Source: an uncultured Spartobacteria bacterium (GTDB lineage Bacteria > Verrucomicrobiota > Verrucomicrobiia > Chthoniobacterales > Chthoniobacteraceae). Taken from it: a DNA stretch of 64,000 nucleotides. The stretch spans positions 62,001-126,000 of the forward strand of contig CAIXGS010000076.1 in assembly GCA_903919125.1 (NCBI GenBank), given 5' to 3'. The translations under genes were made by a program, and so were the position numbers. Below are positions 1-8,786 of the stretch, in pieces (position 1 is the stretch's first letter; each line of letters starts with the position of its first letter). The notes beneath the pieces are model-generated. The model was given only the letters and a program-made list of their open reading frames with translations, ran no database searches and was not told where the DNA came from.

Positions 1-652
1 CTGTAGTGCCACCCGTGTAAGTATTTGTCCCGCTCAAAACGAGAGTGCCAGCGTTTAGAGTAATGCTTTTGCTGCTCCCCGAAACTGTTCCACTCAGCGT
101 GACACTGCCCGTACTCGTAGCCGTTGAACTGTTCACTGAGAGACTTTGCGAAAGGGCGAGATCTTGGGTGAGAGTTAGGGTTGTCCCGGCCCCCGCGTCG
201 AGTTTCACGTTCGTGGTGCTCGTACCAGAATCAAGACCCAACGAACCTGAAAAGGTCACGTCGCTCAGGGTGAGGTCTGCAGGAGCGGTCACGGAAATCG
301 AACCCACTTTGTAGGCGCTATTGACAGTAAACGACAGAGCGGAACCGGTAACGATTCCCATCGTGCCAATGATGATTGCGTCACCGGCAGCAGACGGAAC
401 CGGGAAAGTCCCGCTGGTACTCCAATTTGTTATGTCACCGTATGTTGCAGACGTTGATCCCGTAAACGTATAGGTCGCCGCAGAGGCAGTCACGCCGTGG
501 GCCAAAATTACGACGCCCGTCAAGATACGTAACGCAAACCGTTTCCACACAGGCTGAGTGCCAACATCCAGCACGCCGTGAGAGAGCACTTCGCCATATT
601 TTTTGTGAATGGCGTTCTTAGTGGCTGGTCGGGCTTTACGTGACATTGTCAT
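1..652 (-). CDS. Autotransporter-type beta-strand repeat surface protein, 5' part only
   Basis: The minus strand is open from an ATG at 652 (a second ATG lies at 646) to the window edge, so only the first 217 or so residues are present and the C-terminus is missing. After a basic N-terminal stretch of about 40 residues comes a hydrophobic segment (LRILTGVVILAHGV) ending in ASA, which reads as an unusually long signal peptide. The mature part is rich in Ser, Thr, Gly and Val. Its last visible residues, GTLVLSGTNTYTGGTT, match the autotransporter-associated beta-strand repeat, which forms a surface beta-helix. The family is often exported and large. Whether the missing end carries a translocator barrel or a PEP-CTERM anchor cannot be seen. 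Its function is unknown, with adhesion or cell-surface structure likely. Confidence 0.75.
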   Translation of the reverse strand, partial: MTMSRKARPATKNAIHKKYGEVLSHGVLDVGTQPVWKRFALRILTGVVILAHGVTASAATYTFTGSTSATYGDITNWSTSGTFPVPSAAGDAIIIGTMGIVTGSALSFTVNSAYKVGSISVTAPADLTLSDVTFSGSLGLDSGTSTTNVKLDAGAGTTLTLTQDLALSQSLSVNSSTATSTGSVTLSGTVSGSSKSITLNAGTLVLSGTNTYTGGTT

Positions 653-662
653 AAGAGGAAAT

Positions 663-690
663 TTTGTATTCTGAAAAACCTCTGGATCAA
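663..690 (-). promoter_or_regulatory. Possible promoter for the surface repeat protein
   Basis: On the minus strand, TTGATC (690-685) and TACAAA (668-663) are separated by 16 bp and lie just upstream of the ATG at 652. This resembles a sigma-70 promoter with a short leader, but the match is moderate and there is no other support. Confidence 0.3.
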
Positions 691-1058
691 TCTTTTTTAG
701 CGGAATTAACGAACTTTCAAACTGCACGCGTGTTTACTGGAAACCTACCTGTAACCCGTCTGTCGTCAGACCGACGCCAATTTGAGACCCGCCCTGCTTG
801 CCAGCCAACTTGCAATGCAATTTTTCATACATTTTCATGCTTCCGCATTTCTCAAGTCACAAAGTCCAGTCCCTGCCCGCCTGAAACGTACGGTGCTAAA
901 ATTCGTCGGCAATCATATTGACAACGAGGCGTAGCCACAAGAAAGTTGCTCGTTGGCAGATATTTCAGAATGCACTAGCGGTGCAGCTTGAAACATCATT
1001 TCCGTCCACCCCGACGACCACTAACCCTCCAAGTCAGTTGATTATCCCCTCATCACTC
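691..1058. other. Non-coding stretch, nothing recognisable
   Basis: The reading frames here are short, begin with poor start codons and show no family signature. I saw no strong hairpin, repeat or RNA gene. It separates the minus-strand surface protein from a doubtful small plus-strand gene and probably holds promoters for one or both. Confidence 0.4.
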
Positions 1059-1421
1059 ATGAAGAACTTTGCCGAAATCCAAGTACGGGCGACCAAGTTG
1101 GACGATCCAAGTCACAAGCCAACTGAAAACGATATTCAGCTCACCACCCTGCATGGAAAGCTCACAGAGTTCATACCCCGCTTTGGTGCGCTCAACTCCA
1201 ACACGCTTGGATTTGTGCTCCAACTGCTCTCGGTAGGAAAAGTACGCATGGACTTTCGCGACCACCACGAACGCTTGGAACTTTTAGATAAAACGGAACT
1301 CGTGTCCCGTGGCGTTGCCCTCGAGGCCCTCGACGAGTATCTCGCGTCCATAGGCCGAGGCGAGCACACCCAAGGCAGCATCGAGCTCACGCAGAAGATC
1401 ATTATTCAAACCCGCAAATAG
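1059..1421 (+). CDS. Hypothetical protein, 120 aa (doubtful)
   Basis: An open frame starts at ATG 1059; it can be extended upstream to a TTG at 918, but that extension has poor composition. The product is a soluble, charged protein with a C-terminal half predicted to be mostly helical (around VSRGVALEALDEYLASIG). I recognise no family and see no clear ribosome-binding site. The codons are mixed but look more like coding than the overlapping antisense frames, with many third-position C or G bases. There is no operonic partner, since the next gene is convergent. It may be a real small gene or a chance frame. Confidence 0.4.
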   Translation: MKNFAEIQVRATKLDDPSHKPTENDIQLTTLHGKLTEFIPRFGALNSNTLGFVLQLLSVGKVRMDFRDHHERLELLDKTELVSRGVALEALDEYLASIGRGEHTQGSIELTQKIIIQTRK

Positions 1422-1484
1422 GCGAATGGTTTGATTCGGGGACGCCTCGCTGACGGCGACGCGAGCTAGCCCAACTCGCCAGCG

Positions 1485-2909
1485 TCACTGCTGCTTCAGC
1501 TCGGAAAGCATCTCGAGCAAGGCATCGGTCAAAATCACCGAGGCGTCTTCCTGCACCACATTGGTACCCAACCACGTTTCGTAGCCGCCTAACGGATGTT
1601 GCGCAAACGTGGGAAGGTAACCATGTCTTCCATTAGCCAAACCAATCACCAGCGTTTTGGAAAACGGACTACGCTTTTTAAGATCCAGTCCCATCTCCAC
1701 AAACGTCTCAAAAGGAATACCACACACGGCAACGTCGCCGATCCGGATGACTTGAAGCGTCACGTTGAGCGTGTCCTCGGCCCGTTCGGCGGAGGCGACA
1801 GTATTGCGCGCATAGTTTTGGGCTAGGCGTGGAAGTAGCTCCACTGCAGCGGGATCCTTGACGGCAAGAATGGTGCGAGCCTCGGCAAGCTGCTCCTCGT
1901 TTGGGCGACGGTATTTGAGTGCGACCGTGCGCTGGAGCATTCCAAGATGCACGTCGGAGTGATAGTCGTCGATCTTGCGAAACGCCAACCAGGCCGTGTC
2001 GGCGACCTTTTGGGCCACAATCCGAATTTGTTCGAAGGGCTCGCGCGGCGGGCGCACCACATTGAAAGGAATGTTGTTAATATCGCCCGACGCCCCGTTA
2101 GACATCATCGCCACAAAGTCTGCCCCCGCCCCCACGCGGGACGGAAAGACGCGCGCGAACTCGCCGAAATAATCCGCAGAAATCTCGCCCTTTGGAGAAC
2201 CGCCGACGTAATGCAGTGCGTAGTTCGCAAACAGCGCAAGCGGCTTACGCTTGGCGTCCTGAACAAAAAGCACATCGACATCGGGATCCGTTGGACCCGC
2301 CGGATGATCCAAAATGTCAGGACTACTGGGAGGGTTCATCTTGACGGCATCCAACTTACCGAAGGGATTAGGCTGCATCTTTCCCTGTTTGAGATACCAG
2401 CGCCGATTGAATACCTCGTCGGCAAGCGGATGAGACGCGGCACCTATCGCCGCTGGTCGCAACGCGGCATGTGCACGGACAATTGACTCGGCAAGCCCTT
2501 CCACAAGGCGCTTGCGGTAGGCCACGTGCGGAGCGCTACCGGTTTTCGAATAACCGGAGGCGGTGTGCGAATGCGTGGAACACACCAACATGTTAGTCAC
2601 GGGCAGCCCCGTTTTTTCCGAAGCGATTTGCTTTGCCTCGTCGAGGACGTCGGGTCCGGCACCAAGTGTGTCGAGGACGACCATGGCGAGTGTCATGGTG
2701 CCATCGGACAAAACCAGCGCCCGCGCGTGAAGCGGATCATGGGCACTCGTTGCGCCGTTTGCAGTGAAGCCGCCCGGCATATTCACGGGGAATTCCAGAG
2801 GAGTAATGTCGACAGCCGCGGCACCTGCGCGCAAGAGCTCTGCGTCTACCGCCGCTGACGAAATGGCAAATACGCCGAATGCCGTTAAGAATATTTTTAG
2901 GGGGGTCAT
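1485..2909 (-). CDS. Secreted neutral/alkaline ceramidase-like hydrolase
   Basis: The 474-aa product begins with a typical signal peptide (about residues 1-23, cleavage after VDA). The mature protein opens with LRAGAAAVDITP and PVNMPGG, the usual start of the neutral/alkaline non-lysosomal ceramidase N-terminal domain. The metal-binding STHSHTASG motif is at about 111-119 and NGASGDINN lies further on. True ceramidases hydrolyse ceramide to sphingosine and fatty acid with a catalytic zinc. Bacterial homologues of about 450 aa, without the C-terminal immunoglobulin-like domain, are common in Planctomycetes and Verrucomicrobia and mostly have unknown substrates. It stands alone and convergent to the preceding small ORF. 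The substrate is uncertain; the fold and secretion are well supported. Confidence 0.8.
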   Translation of the reverse strand: MTPLKIFLTAFGVFAISSAAVDAELLRAGAAAVDITPLEFPVNMPGGFTANGATSAHDPLHARALVLSDGTMTLAMVVLDTLGAGPDVLDEAKQIASEKTGLPVTNMLVCSTHSHTASGYSKTGSAPHVAYRKRLVEGLAESIVRAHAALRPAAIGAASHPLADEVFNRRWYLKQGKMQPNPFGKLDAVKMNPPSSPDILDHPAGPTDPDVDVLFVQDAKRKPLALFANYALHYVGGSPKGEISADYFGEFARVFPSRVGAGADFVAMMSNGASGDINNIPFNVVRPPREPFEQIRIVAQKVADTAWLAFRKIDDYHSDVHLGMLQRTVALKYRRPNEEQLAEARTILAVKDPAAVELLPRLAQNYARNTVASAERAEDTLNVTLQVIRIGDVAVCGIPFETFVEMGLDLKKRSPFSKTLVIGLANGRHGYLPTFAQHPLGGYETWLGTNVVQEDASVILTDALLEMLSELKQQ

Positions 2910-3125
2910 GAGGGGGGAAAATGAAATAGACTACTGCTTCACTCCGGAAGGCGCCACTTCTTAGGGAGCGAAATCAATCGAACATCGACGAAACGCTAAA
3001 CCCATCAAGACTGCTCGGCAGCCAGACAAACGCGTCGTTGTTGCGTTCATCTGACGTGCCGTTTGTGATAGAGGCCGCCGCGACGGATATTGCACCGAAG
3101 CCTTGTGATGGTATAGTCCGATGGT

Positions 3126-3461
3126 ATGGCTACGATGACAATCCGCACCACTTTTGCACTGGATGCAGTTACAGAGAATTCGATCCGACGCTTGGCCGCA
3201 CTTTGGAAGATATCCAAGGCCGAAGTCGTCCGGCGTTCAGTGGCAGAAGCAGAGCGGGCCGCATCCAATATGGCGCGACCATCGCCCATCGAGGCCCTGC
3301 AATGGTTGCAGAAGAACGGCACGCTCACCGAAGCCGATGTTCAGAAGTGGTCGAGTGCCAGCAAGAGCGGCTGGGAAGAAGCCTGGGAACGTAAAGCGCC
3401 GGCCACACAGACCGTATCCAGACCCGTGAAAACGAAAACTACGAAACCACGCTCCGCATGA
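3126..3461 (+). CDS. VapB-like antitoxin of a toxin-antitoxin pair
   Basis: This 111-aa protein has an N-terminal ribbon-helix-helix-like segment (TIRTTFALDAVTENSIRRLA, then a helix around KAEVVRRSVAEAE), as expected for a DNA-binding antitoxin. Its C-terminal half is variable, with a Lys/Thr/Pro-rich tail that would wrap and inhibit the toxin. Its stop codon overlaps the start of the PIN-domain gene by four bases (ATGA), the usual arrangement of an autoregulated toxin-antitoxin operon. By family behaviour the dimer should bind an operator just upstream of 3126. I saw no unambiguous palindrome there. Confidence 0.7.
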   Translation: MATMTIRTTFALDAVTENSIRRLAALWKISKAEVVRRSVAEAERAASNMARPSPIEALQWLQKNGTLTEADVQKWSSASKSGWEEAWERKAPATQTVSRPVKTKTTKPRSA

Positions 3462-3844
3462 TTCATCTGGATGCAAACATTTTAATCCGTCTGTCCGTTC
3501 CTGGCTCGGGGGCCGCGAAGAAGGTCAGGAAATGGCTGCTCGCGGGCGAGACGCTGGCGGTAAGTGCGCCAACATGGTTTGAATATATTAGCGGGCCAGT
3601 GACGGCTCAGGACATTCTTCACGCTGAAGCCATCTTGACTGGCGGGGTGGCGAACTTCGAAAAGGAGCATTCGCATCAGGCTGCCGACTTGTTCAACCTC
3701 ACAGGCCGTAAACGCGCGATGAAGCTGGACTGCATGATCGCCGCCTGCGCTCTTCTCCAGCGAGCCAAGATCGCCACCACGAACGTCAACGACTTCCTCC
3801 CTTTCGTCCCGCACGGCTTGGCTATCGAAGCCGTGCCAATTTGA
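3458..3844 (+). CDS. VapC-like PIN-domain ribonuclease toxin
   Basis: This 128-aa product has the full length of a PIN toxin. The acidic residues expected to hold the catalytic Mg2+ are present: Asp5 in HLDANIL, Glu42 in TWFEYISG, Asp91 in KLDCMIAA and Asp112 in NVNDFLPF. PIN toxins of this kind cleave tRNA or rRNA when their antitoxin is degraded. Translation is coupled to the upstream antitoxin through a 4-bp overlap. All four acidic residues are intact, so the toxin is probably active. Its RNA target cannot be inferred. Confidence 0.82.
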   Translation: MIHLDANILIRLSVPGSGAAKKVRKWLLAGETLAVSAPTWFEYISGPVTAQDILHAEAILTGGVANFEKEHSHQAADLFNLTGRKRAMKLDCMIAACALLQRAKIATTNVNDFLPFVPHGLAIEAVPI

Positions 3845-4039
3845 ACGGTCACGCTGGCCTCGAGTCAGCTCACGGCTGAAGCATCGACGACGTGCAAGTG
3901 GCAGGTGAATCTACCCCATCTTGGAGAAATTGCTCAGTTCGGTCTAATGGCCACAGCTTAGTTAATTTCATACCGTCTCCCGTGAGTCTTTACCCGGCGC
4001 AATTGGGTATGGTACAAGCCGCTCGTATTTTTCACCTTC

Positions 4040-5107
4040 TTGCGTATGCCCACCCCATCCCTTCATTCAAACCGCAGTGCGGCGAGTTGCCCAACGTTCT
4101 GCTTTGCGGATATACGCAATTCCTCGTGGGCTGCTTATGGACTCACTGCTGCGCTTTTAGGCATCACGCTCTTCTCGCCTTCGCAACTGCACGCAGACTC
4201 TAAAGAACATTCTAAAGCAGAGTTGCTGCGAACACGCGATCTGATCCGCGCAAACGAACGCGCTTCAGTTGCAGCAACGTTTCGCATGATTCAAGGCGGA
4301 GTGTTTGAAATGGGTGAGGCTGTCGATTTGGCCGAGAGCCAACTTTCCACAGAAACTGCCGGGGGACCGTCTCCAAGCGTCACGCTTTCCAATACACCGC
4401 TTCATTCGGTGGAGCTCCGCCCATTTTATATGGCCGAATCTGAAGTCTCTTTTGGGGAGTGGAAGGTCGTCCGCGATTGGGCCAAGGAGCACGGATACGA
4501 CTTTGACAACGAAGGTACGGGCAAGGCTGACAATCACCCCGTTGTAAAAATCAACTGGCTGGACGCCGTAAAATGGTGCAATGCCAAGAGCGAGCGCGCC
4601 GGTTTTCGCCCCTGCTATTACACCCTCGCAAGCTCTGGGTTGGGAGTTGTGTTCCGTGCTGGAAAACAAATAGCGAAGCTCGAGGTAAACACTGATTACG
4701 AAGGCTTTAGACTACCCACAGAGGCTGAATGGGAAAAGGCTGCGCGCGGACGATTAGCTCGTAAAAAATTTCCAACAGGCAACTCCTTAACGAGCCGTGA
4801 TGCGAATTTTGAAAACCAGAATGGCGGCACAAAACCCGTGCAGAGTTACCTGCCCAACGGCTACGGCCTTTACAACATGTCGGGAAACGCTTGGGAGTGG
4901 TGCTGGGACTGGTACTTTAACGGGTACCTTGAGGACTCCACACAAAATCCCCAAGGACCCGCAAAGGGCTCTAATCGCGTCGTGCGCGGCGGGGGGTGGC
5001 AAAGTCCCATGAGCAACTGTACCGTCGGATACCGCTACTGTTACAGCCCAGCGGATCCCTCCGAAATGATCGGCTTCAGGTTGGTCCACGGCGTGCCGCC
5101 GAAGTAG
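4040..5107 (+). CDS. Secreted formylglycine-generating-enzyme-like (SUMF1/FGE fold) protein
   Basis: The 355-aa product has a long N-terminus with a hydrophobic segment ending at QLHA (about residues 34-52), so it is probably exported; ATG 4046 is an equally good start. The body is an FGE-sulfatase domain: FRMIQGGVFEMG, FYMAESEVSFGEW, NHPVVKINWLDAVKWCNA, FRLPTEAEWEKAARG, YNMSGNAWEWCWDWY, VRGGGW and a final IGFRLV. True FGE oxidises a sulfatase cysteine with two copper-binding cysteines in a C-x4-C arrangement near the C-terminus. Here the corresponding stretch reads NCTVGYRYC (C-x6-C), so real FGE chemistry is doubtful. No sulfatase gene is nearby. It may be a non-catalytic binding protein of this fold. 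Confidence 0.8.
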   Translation: MRMPTPSLHSNRSAASCPTFCFADIRNSSWAAYGLTAALLGITLFSPSQLHADSKEHSKAELLRTRDLIRANERASVAATFRMIQGGVFEMGEAVDLAESQLSTETAGGPSPSVTLSNTPLHSVELRPFYMAESEVSFGEWKVVRDWAKEHGYDFDNEGTGKADNHPVVKINWLDAVKWCNAKSERAGFRPCYYTLASSGLGVVFRAGKQIAKLEVNTDYEGFRLPTEAEWEKAARGRLARKKFPTGNSLTSRDANFENQNGGTKPVQSYLPNGYGLYNMSGNAWEWCWDWYFNGYLEDSTQNPQGPAKGSNRVVRGGGWQSPMSNCTVGYRYCYSPADPSEMIGFRLVHGVPPK

Positions 5108-5159
5108 TCTGCCGACCCTAAAAATAAACTGACAGGTAGATTTCCCGGAGCGCGATTAC

Positions 5160-8100
5160 TCACTCTCGATCACCGTCGAGTCGCAGCAAAGCCGTCTGTA
5201 ACGCCTCCACTGTCGCGGCGTCTGGAGCCGACCACATGCCGCGTTGGGCCGCCTCAAGAAGACGCGCAGTGGCCTCTCTCATCGCATCCAGATTATTTTC
5301 TACGAAAAACGCTTCCTGCTGCAAAACAACCTTTTGTGCCACGGCTTCAAAATGGTGATCCCTCACAAGTCCCGTCGTCGCACTATACCCGAATAGATAA
5401 TCCACGGTCGCGGCCAATTCGAAGGCTCCCTTGTAACCATGCTTGCGCATCGCCTCTATCCAGCGCGGATTCAAAGCGCGACTGTGCAACACCCTCACCA
5501 GTTCTTCTCCCAGCGTCCGCATGCGCGGAAGCTCAGGGTCGCTCGAATCGCCATGGTAATTTGCCGGAACACGGCCCCGCAAATGTTCCACCGCCGCCTG
5601 AAGCCCTCCCTGAAATTGAAAGTAATCATCAGAGTCCAGAATGTCGTGCTCCCGGTTATCTTGATTTTGCGCGATGGCTTCGATGTGACGTAACCGCTCC
5701 TTTAAAGCCTCGGGCTCAGAAGTTAAGGCACCGTCAGAACCCACAGCGTGATCACCCCAGCGCACAAAAACATCTGCCAGATCTCCTTTGCTCTCCCAGT
5801 TGCCGGCGTCAAGAAGCGGCAGAATTCCCGCTCCGTAACATCCAGGTCCGGAGGTAAACACACGCAGTCCGGAAGTCCTCTCTGCAACCGTTTCAGAAAG
5901 GCCACTCTCCACCAGAATAGCGCGTTCTCTCAACCAGGCCGCCCTGATCGGGTTGAGCGACTCGGGCTCATCGAGTAACGCAAGGCGCTTGGGAATAGCC
6001 GCTAACAGCCGCACTGTATCTCCAAATGCGTCTCGAAAAAGACCAGAAACGCGCAGTGTCACATCCACTCGGGGTCGCCCCAAAAGGCTTACGGGCAATA
6101 TCTTGAAATCAATCACCCGCCCCGATCCTTCCTCCCAAACCGGCTCGCAACCCCAAAGCCAAATCGCCTGGGCAAGGTCGTCTCCACCGGTTCGCATGTT
6201 TGAAGTTCCCCAAACCACGAGAGCCAATGTCTTTAACGGCTCACCGTGATCCTGAAAATAACGCTTCAGCAAAGACTCCCCCAGCAAACGCCCGCATCGC
6301 CACGCAGTTGGAGTGGGCACCACGCGAGGATCCAGCGCATAAAAATTTCGGCCCGTGGGCAACACATCAATGCGCCCGCGAGTGGGGGCTCCCGCCGGCC
6401 CAGGCGGAACAAACCGCCCAGCGAGTCCCGACAAAAGACGACTCATCTCTTCATCCGTGCGTTCTAAAAGAGGAATGAGTGTGTGTGTCGCAAATCTTCT
6501 CAGTTCCTCTAAAGCAGGTGACTCCAGCTTAGATTCACCCTTCTCGAACAAGCTTTCAACCCAGCTTCGGGCACGGGATTGCAGCTCGTCACGCTCGGAA
6601 GCCCCCATGGCTTCGAAAACAATTGGAGCTCCTGCGAGCGCCTCCAAAAGCCCCGGTCTACCGCCGCTGGGAAGTCGCAACAAACTTACCACAAAATCCA
6701 CAGCCGCAGCTCCAGAAGGCGCGCTCCCAAAAATGTGTAATCCTGAACGAATCTGAGATTCCTTGAGTTCACAAAGAAAGTTAGCCGCCCCTGAAATTGA
6801 ACGCCCAGCCTCAGGAATATCCGCACGCCAAGGAGCTGCCTCCAGAAGCGCGTTAATTTCCACCTCCAACTCCTCCGCTCTTCTGGGATAAAGAGATGCC
6901 GCCTGAGAATGCTCTTCTAAAAGCCGTTCCAATTGTTCCATTTGCCCATACAGTCCCGCCCTCGTGAGCGGTGGCGTCAGATGATCCACGATCACCGCAC
7001 CCGTACGTCGCTTAGCCTGTGTTCCCTCGCCGGGATTGTTCACAATGAACGGATACAGATGCGGCATCGGCCCCAAACAAAGCCGCGGATAATCATCTGG
7101 GCCCAGTGCAGCAGCGCGCCCAGGCAGCCACTCCAAATTGCCATGCTTTCCAAGATGAATAATGACGTCGGCTCTGAACACTTCCCGTATCCAATGATAA
7201 AACCCCACATACACCGGTGGAGGGGGAAGATCGGGGCTGTGATAAATCGCCTGTGATTGCAGCGAAAACCCTCGAGGCGGCTGAATGCCGACGAACACGT
7301 TTCCGAACTGCACTCCGGAAACAGGTAAATATTCGGGGAGAGCCTCGGGCCAGTGACGGTCCATCTCGGCAACCCGATGCGCGGGCCACGTCGCCATAAA
7401 CGCGCGGAGTTCCCCAGCAGAAACAGATTGTGCACAGCTTTTTCCGTAAGACCCATCGGGATCATTCGTCACGCCCGCCAAGAGCTGCCGCATTAACTCC
7501 GCACCATTTTCCGGTAGGCCTTCCACTAAAAATCCCTCCGCCTGCAGTGCGTGCAAAACCGCCGCAGCACTTGCCGGCGTGTCCAACCCTACACCGTTTC
7601 CTACGCGTCCGTCGCGATTAGGATAATTTGCGAGGATAATGGCCACGCGCTTTTGAGCTGACGCCAGTCTGCGAAGCCGAGCCCAGTTGTGCGCCAACTG
7701 GCAGATGAATTCAATTTGTGAAACATCCGCCCTCAACCGCTTCAATACGCATTGAGCAGCCACGAGGCGTTCATTTTCTTCCTTAAAACCCGCAACGCTC
7801 GAGAGCACGCGTCCATCAATTTCTGGCAATGCGATCTGCACCGCAACCTCGCTCGGCGACAGCCCGCCGGAGAGAGACTCCCACGCCGTCTTCGCTCCGC
7901 TAGACACAGGCACCTGCAATACCGGACATCCAAAAGCCTCAAAAAAACCGCCGCCTTCAGATTGCGCAGTGCTGACCGTAAAGCTCTGCATTGTAAGCAC
8001 AACATCTGGCGCCACGACGGAACCTCTAAGTGCTAAAAGACTTTCCTGCACAAAGGGTTCCCGAAGTGATTGGCAGTAAAAAGCCCCGACCGCAAAACCA

Positions 8101-8762
8101 AGCTTTTCCAAATTCTCGATCAGAGCATCCACAATCTCCAGATCGTTGGTTTGATGCCAGGCGCGGTAAAATGTCAGCCAAGCCACGGGGCCAGAGGGCG
8201 TACTCGACACCGATTGATACCAACCACAGGACGCAACTTTTTCGACGTCTGGCAAGCAAAGCGGATCGTCAACAGTCCAATCCAACAACCTCATTAAAAA
8301 CTCACCGGCACGCGCCAAATTCTTAGGCCCACCTTCACTCAACAAGGCCTGCAACACTCCTGCAACCTCCCGAGGAAAGTCGTTCAGAAGGGCAAGATCT
8401 TCATCCACCTCTCCTACACCAGGTAAAAGTAGCAGCCGTGCACGCGTAGAAAACTCCCGCATATCCTCTAACGCTTGGAGCAAGTGCGGAAAGTATCCAC
8501 GCCCCCCAAGAAGCCGAGCAACAAGCAGCTTCGAACCCTTTACAACTGTCGCGACAAAGTGGTCGGCTGCTACGGGCTGACGAAGAGCCCCAGCGGCGCT
8601 TAAACGCAACTTGGAACTAAACACGCCTCCCCATGAGCCCGCAACTGCAACCAGATCGGTGTCAGCCGCACTTAGAAACACGATGTCCGCGGGAGACTGA
8701 TCGCTTAAGATCAGCGCCCGTTCGGCATCAAAACGCCCTTCCTGTGTGCCTACCCAGTGCAA
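5160..8762 (-). CDS. cobN: Cobaltochelatase large subunit CobN
   Basis: At 1200 aa this is a full-length CobN/BchH-type chelatase subunit. The family hallmark HLGKHGNLEWLPGRA lies near the middle, followed by NNPGEGTQAKRR, RGRIDVLPTGRNFYA and a C-terminal GYKGAFELAATVDYLFGY. CobN inserts cobalt into hydrogenobyrinic acid a,c-diamide in the late-insertion (aerobic) route, working with AAA+ partners CobS and CobT. Neither partner is encoded in this window, so ChlI/ChlD-type partners elsewhere would be needed. It is the last gene of the B12 operon, 24 bp after cobW. Its presence beside an early-insertion chelatase (cbiX) is odd. The assignment is firm; its use in vivo is open. Confidence 0.93.
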   Translation of the reverse strand: MHWVGTQEGRFDAERALILSDQSPADIVFLSAADTDLVAVAGSWGGVFSSKLRLSAAGALRQPVAADHFVATVVKGSKLLVARLLGGRGYFPHLLQALEDMREFSTRARLLLLPGVGEVDEDLALLNDFPREVAGVLQALLSEGGPKNLARAGEFLMRLLDWTVDDPLCLPDVEKVASCGWYQSVSSTPSGPVAWLTFYRAWHQTNDLEIVDALIENLEKLGFAVGAFYCQSLREPFVQESLLALRGSVVAPDVVLTMQSFTVSTAQSEGGGFFEAFGCPVLQVPVSSGAKTAWESLSGGLSPSEVAVQIALPEIDGRVLSSVAGFKEENERLVAAQCVLKRLRADVSQIEFICQLAHNWARLRRLASAQKRVAIILANYPNRDGRVGNGVGLDTPASAAAVLHALQAEGFLVEGLPENGAELMRQLLAGVTNDPDGSYGKSCAQSVSAGELRAFMATWPAHRVAEMDRHWPEALPEYLPVSGVQFGNVFVGIQPPRGFSLQSQAIYHSPDLPPPPVYVGFYHWIREVFRADVIIHLGKHGNLEWLPGRAAALGPDDYPRLCLGPMPHLYPFIVNNPGEGTQAKRRTGAVIVDHLTPPLTRAGLYGQMEQLERLLEEHSQAASLYPRRAEELEVEINALLEAAPWRADIPEAGRSISGAANFLCELKESQIRSGLHIFGSAPSGAAAVDFVVSLLRLPSGGRPGLLEALAGAPIVFEAMGASERDELQSRARSWVESLFEKGESKLESPALEELRRFATHTLIPLLERTDEEMSRLLSGLAGRFVPPGPAGAPTRGRIDVLPTGRNFYALDPRVVPTPTAWRCGRLLGESLLKRYFQDHGEPLKTLALVVWGTSNMRTGGDDLAQAIWLWGCEPVWEEGSGRVIDFKILPVSLLGRPRVDVTLRVSGLFRDAFGDTVRLLAAIPKRLALLDEPESLNPIRAAWLRERAILVESGLSETVAERTSGLRVFTSGPGCYGAGILPLLDAGNWESKGDLADVFVRWGDHAVGSDGALTSEPEALKERLRHIEAIAQNQDNREHDILDSDDYFQFQGGLQAAVEHLRGRVPANYHGDSSDPELPRMRTLGEELVRVLHSRALNPRWIEAMRKHGYKGAFELAATVDYLFGYSATTGLVRDHHFEAVAQKVVLQQEAFFVENNLDAMREATARLLEAAQRGMWSAPDAATVEALQTALLRLDGDRE

Positions 8763-8786
8763 GGCGAAAAGGTGAGTATGCCGCGC

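Noticed and set aside
1947-2486. Plus-strand 179-aa ORF opposite the ceramidase-like gene
   Set aside because: It has no family signature and the minus strand carries a well-recognised secreted enzyme.
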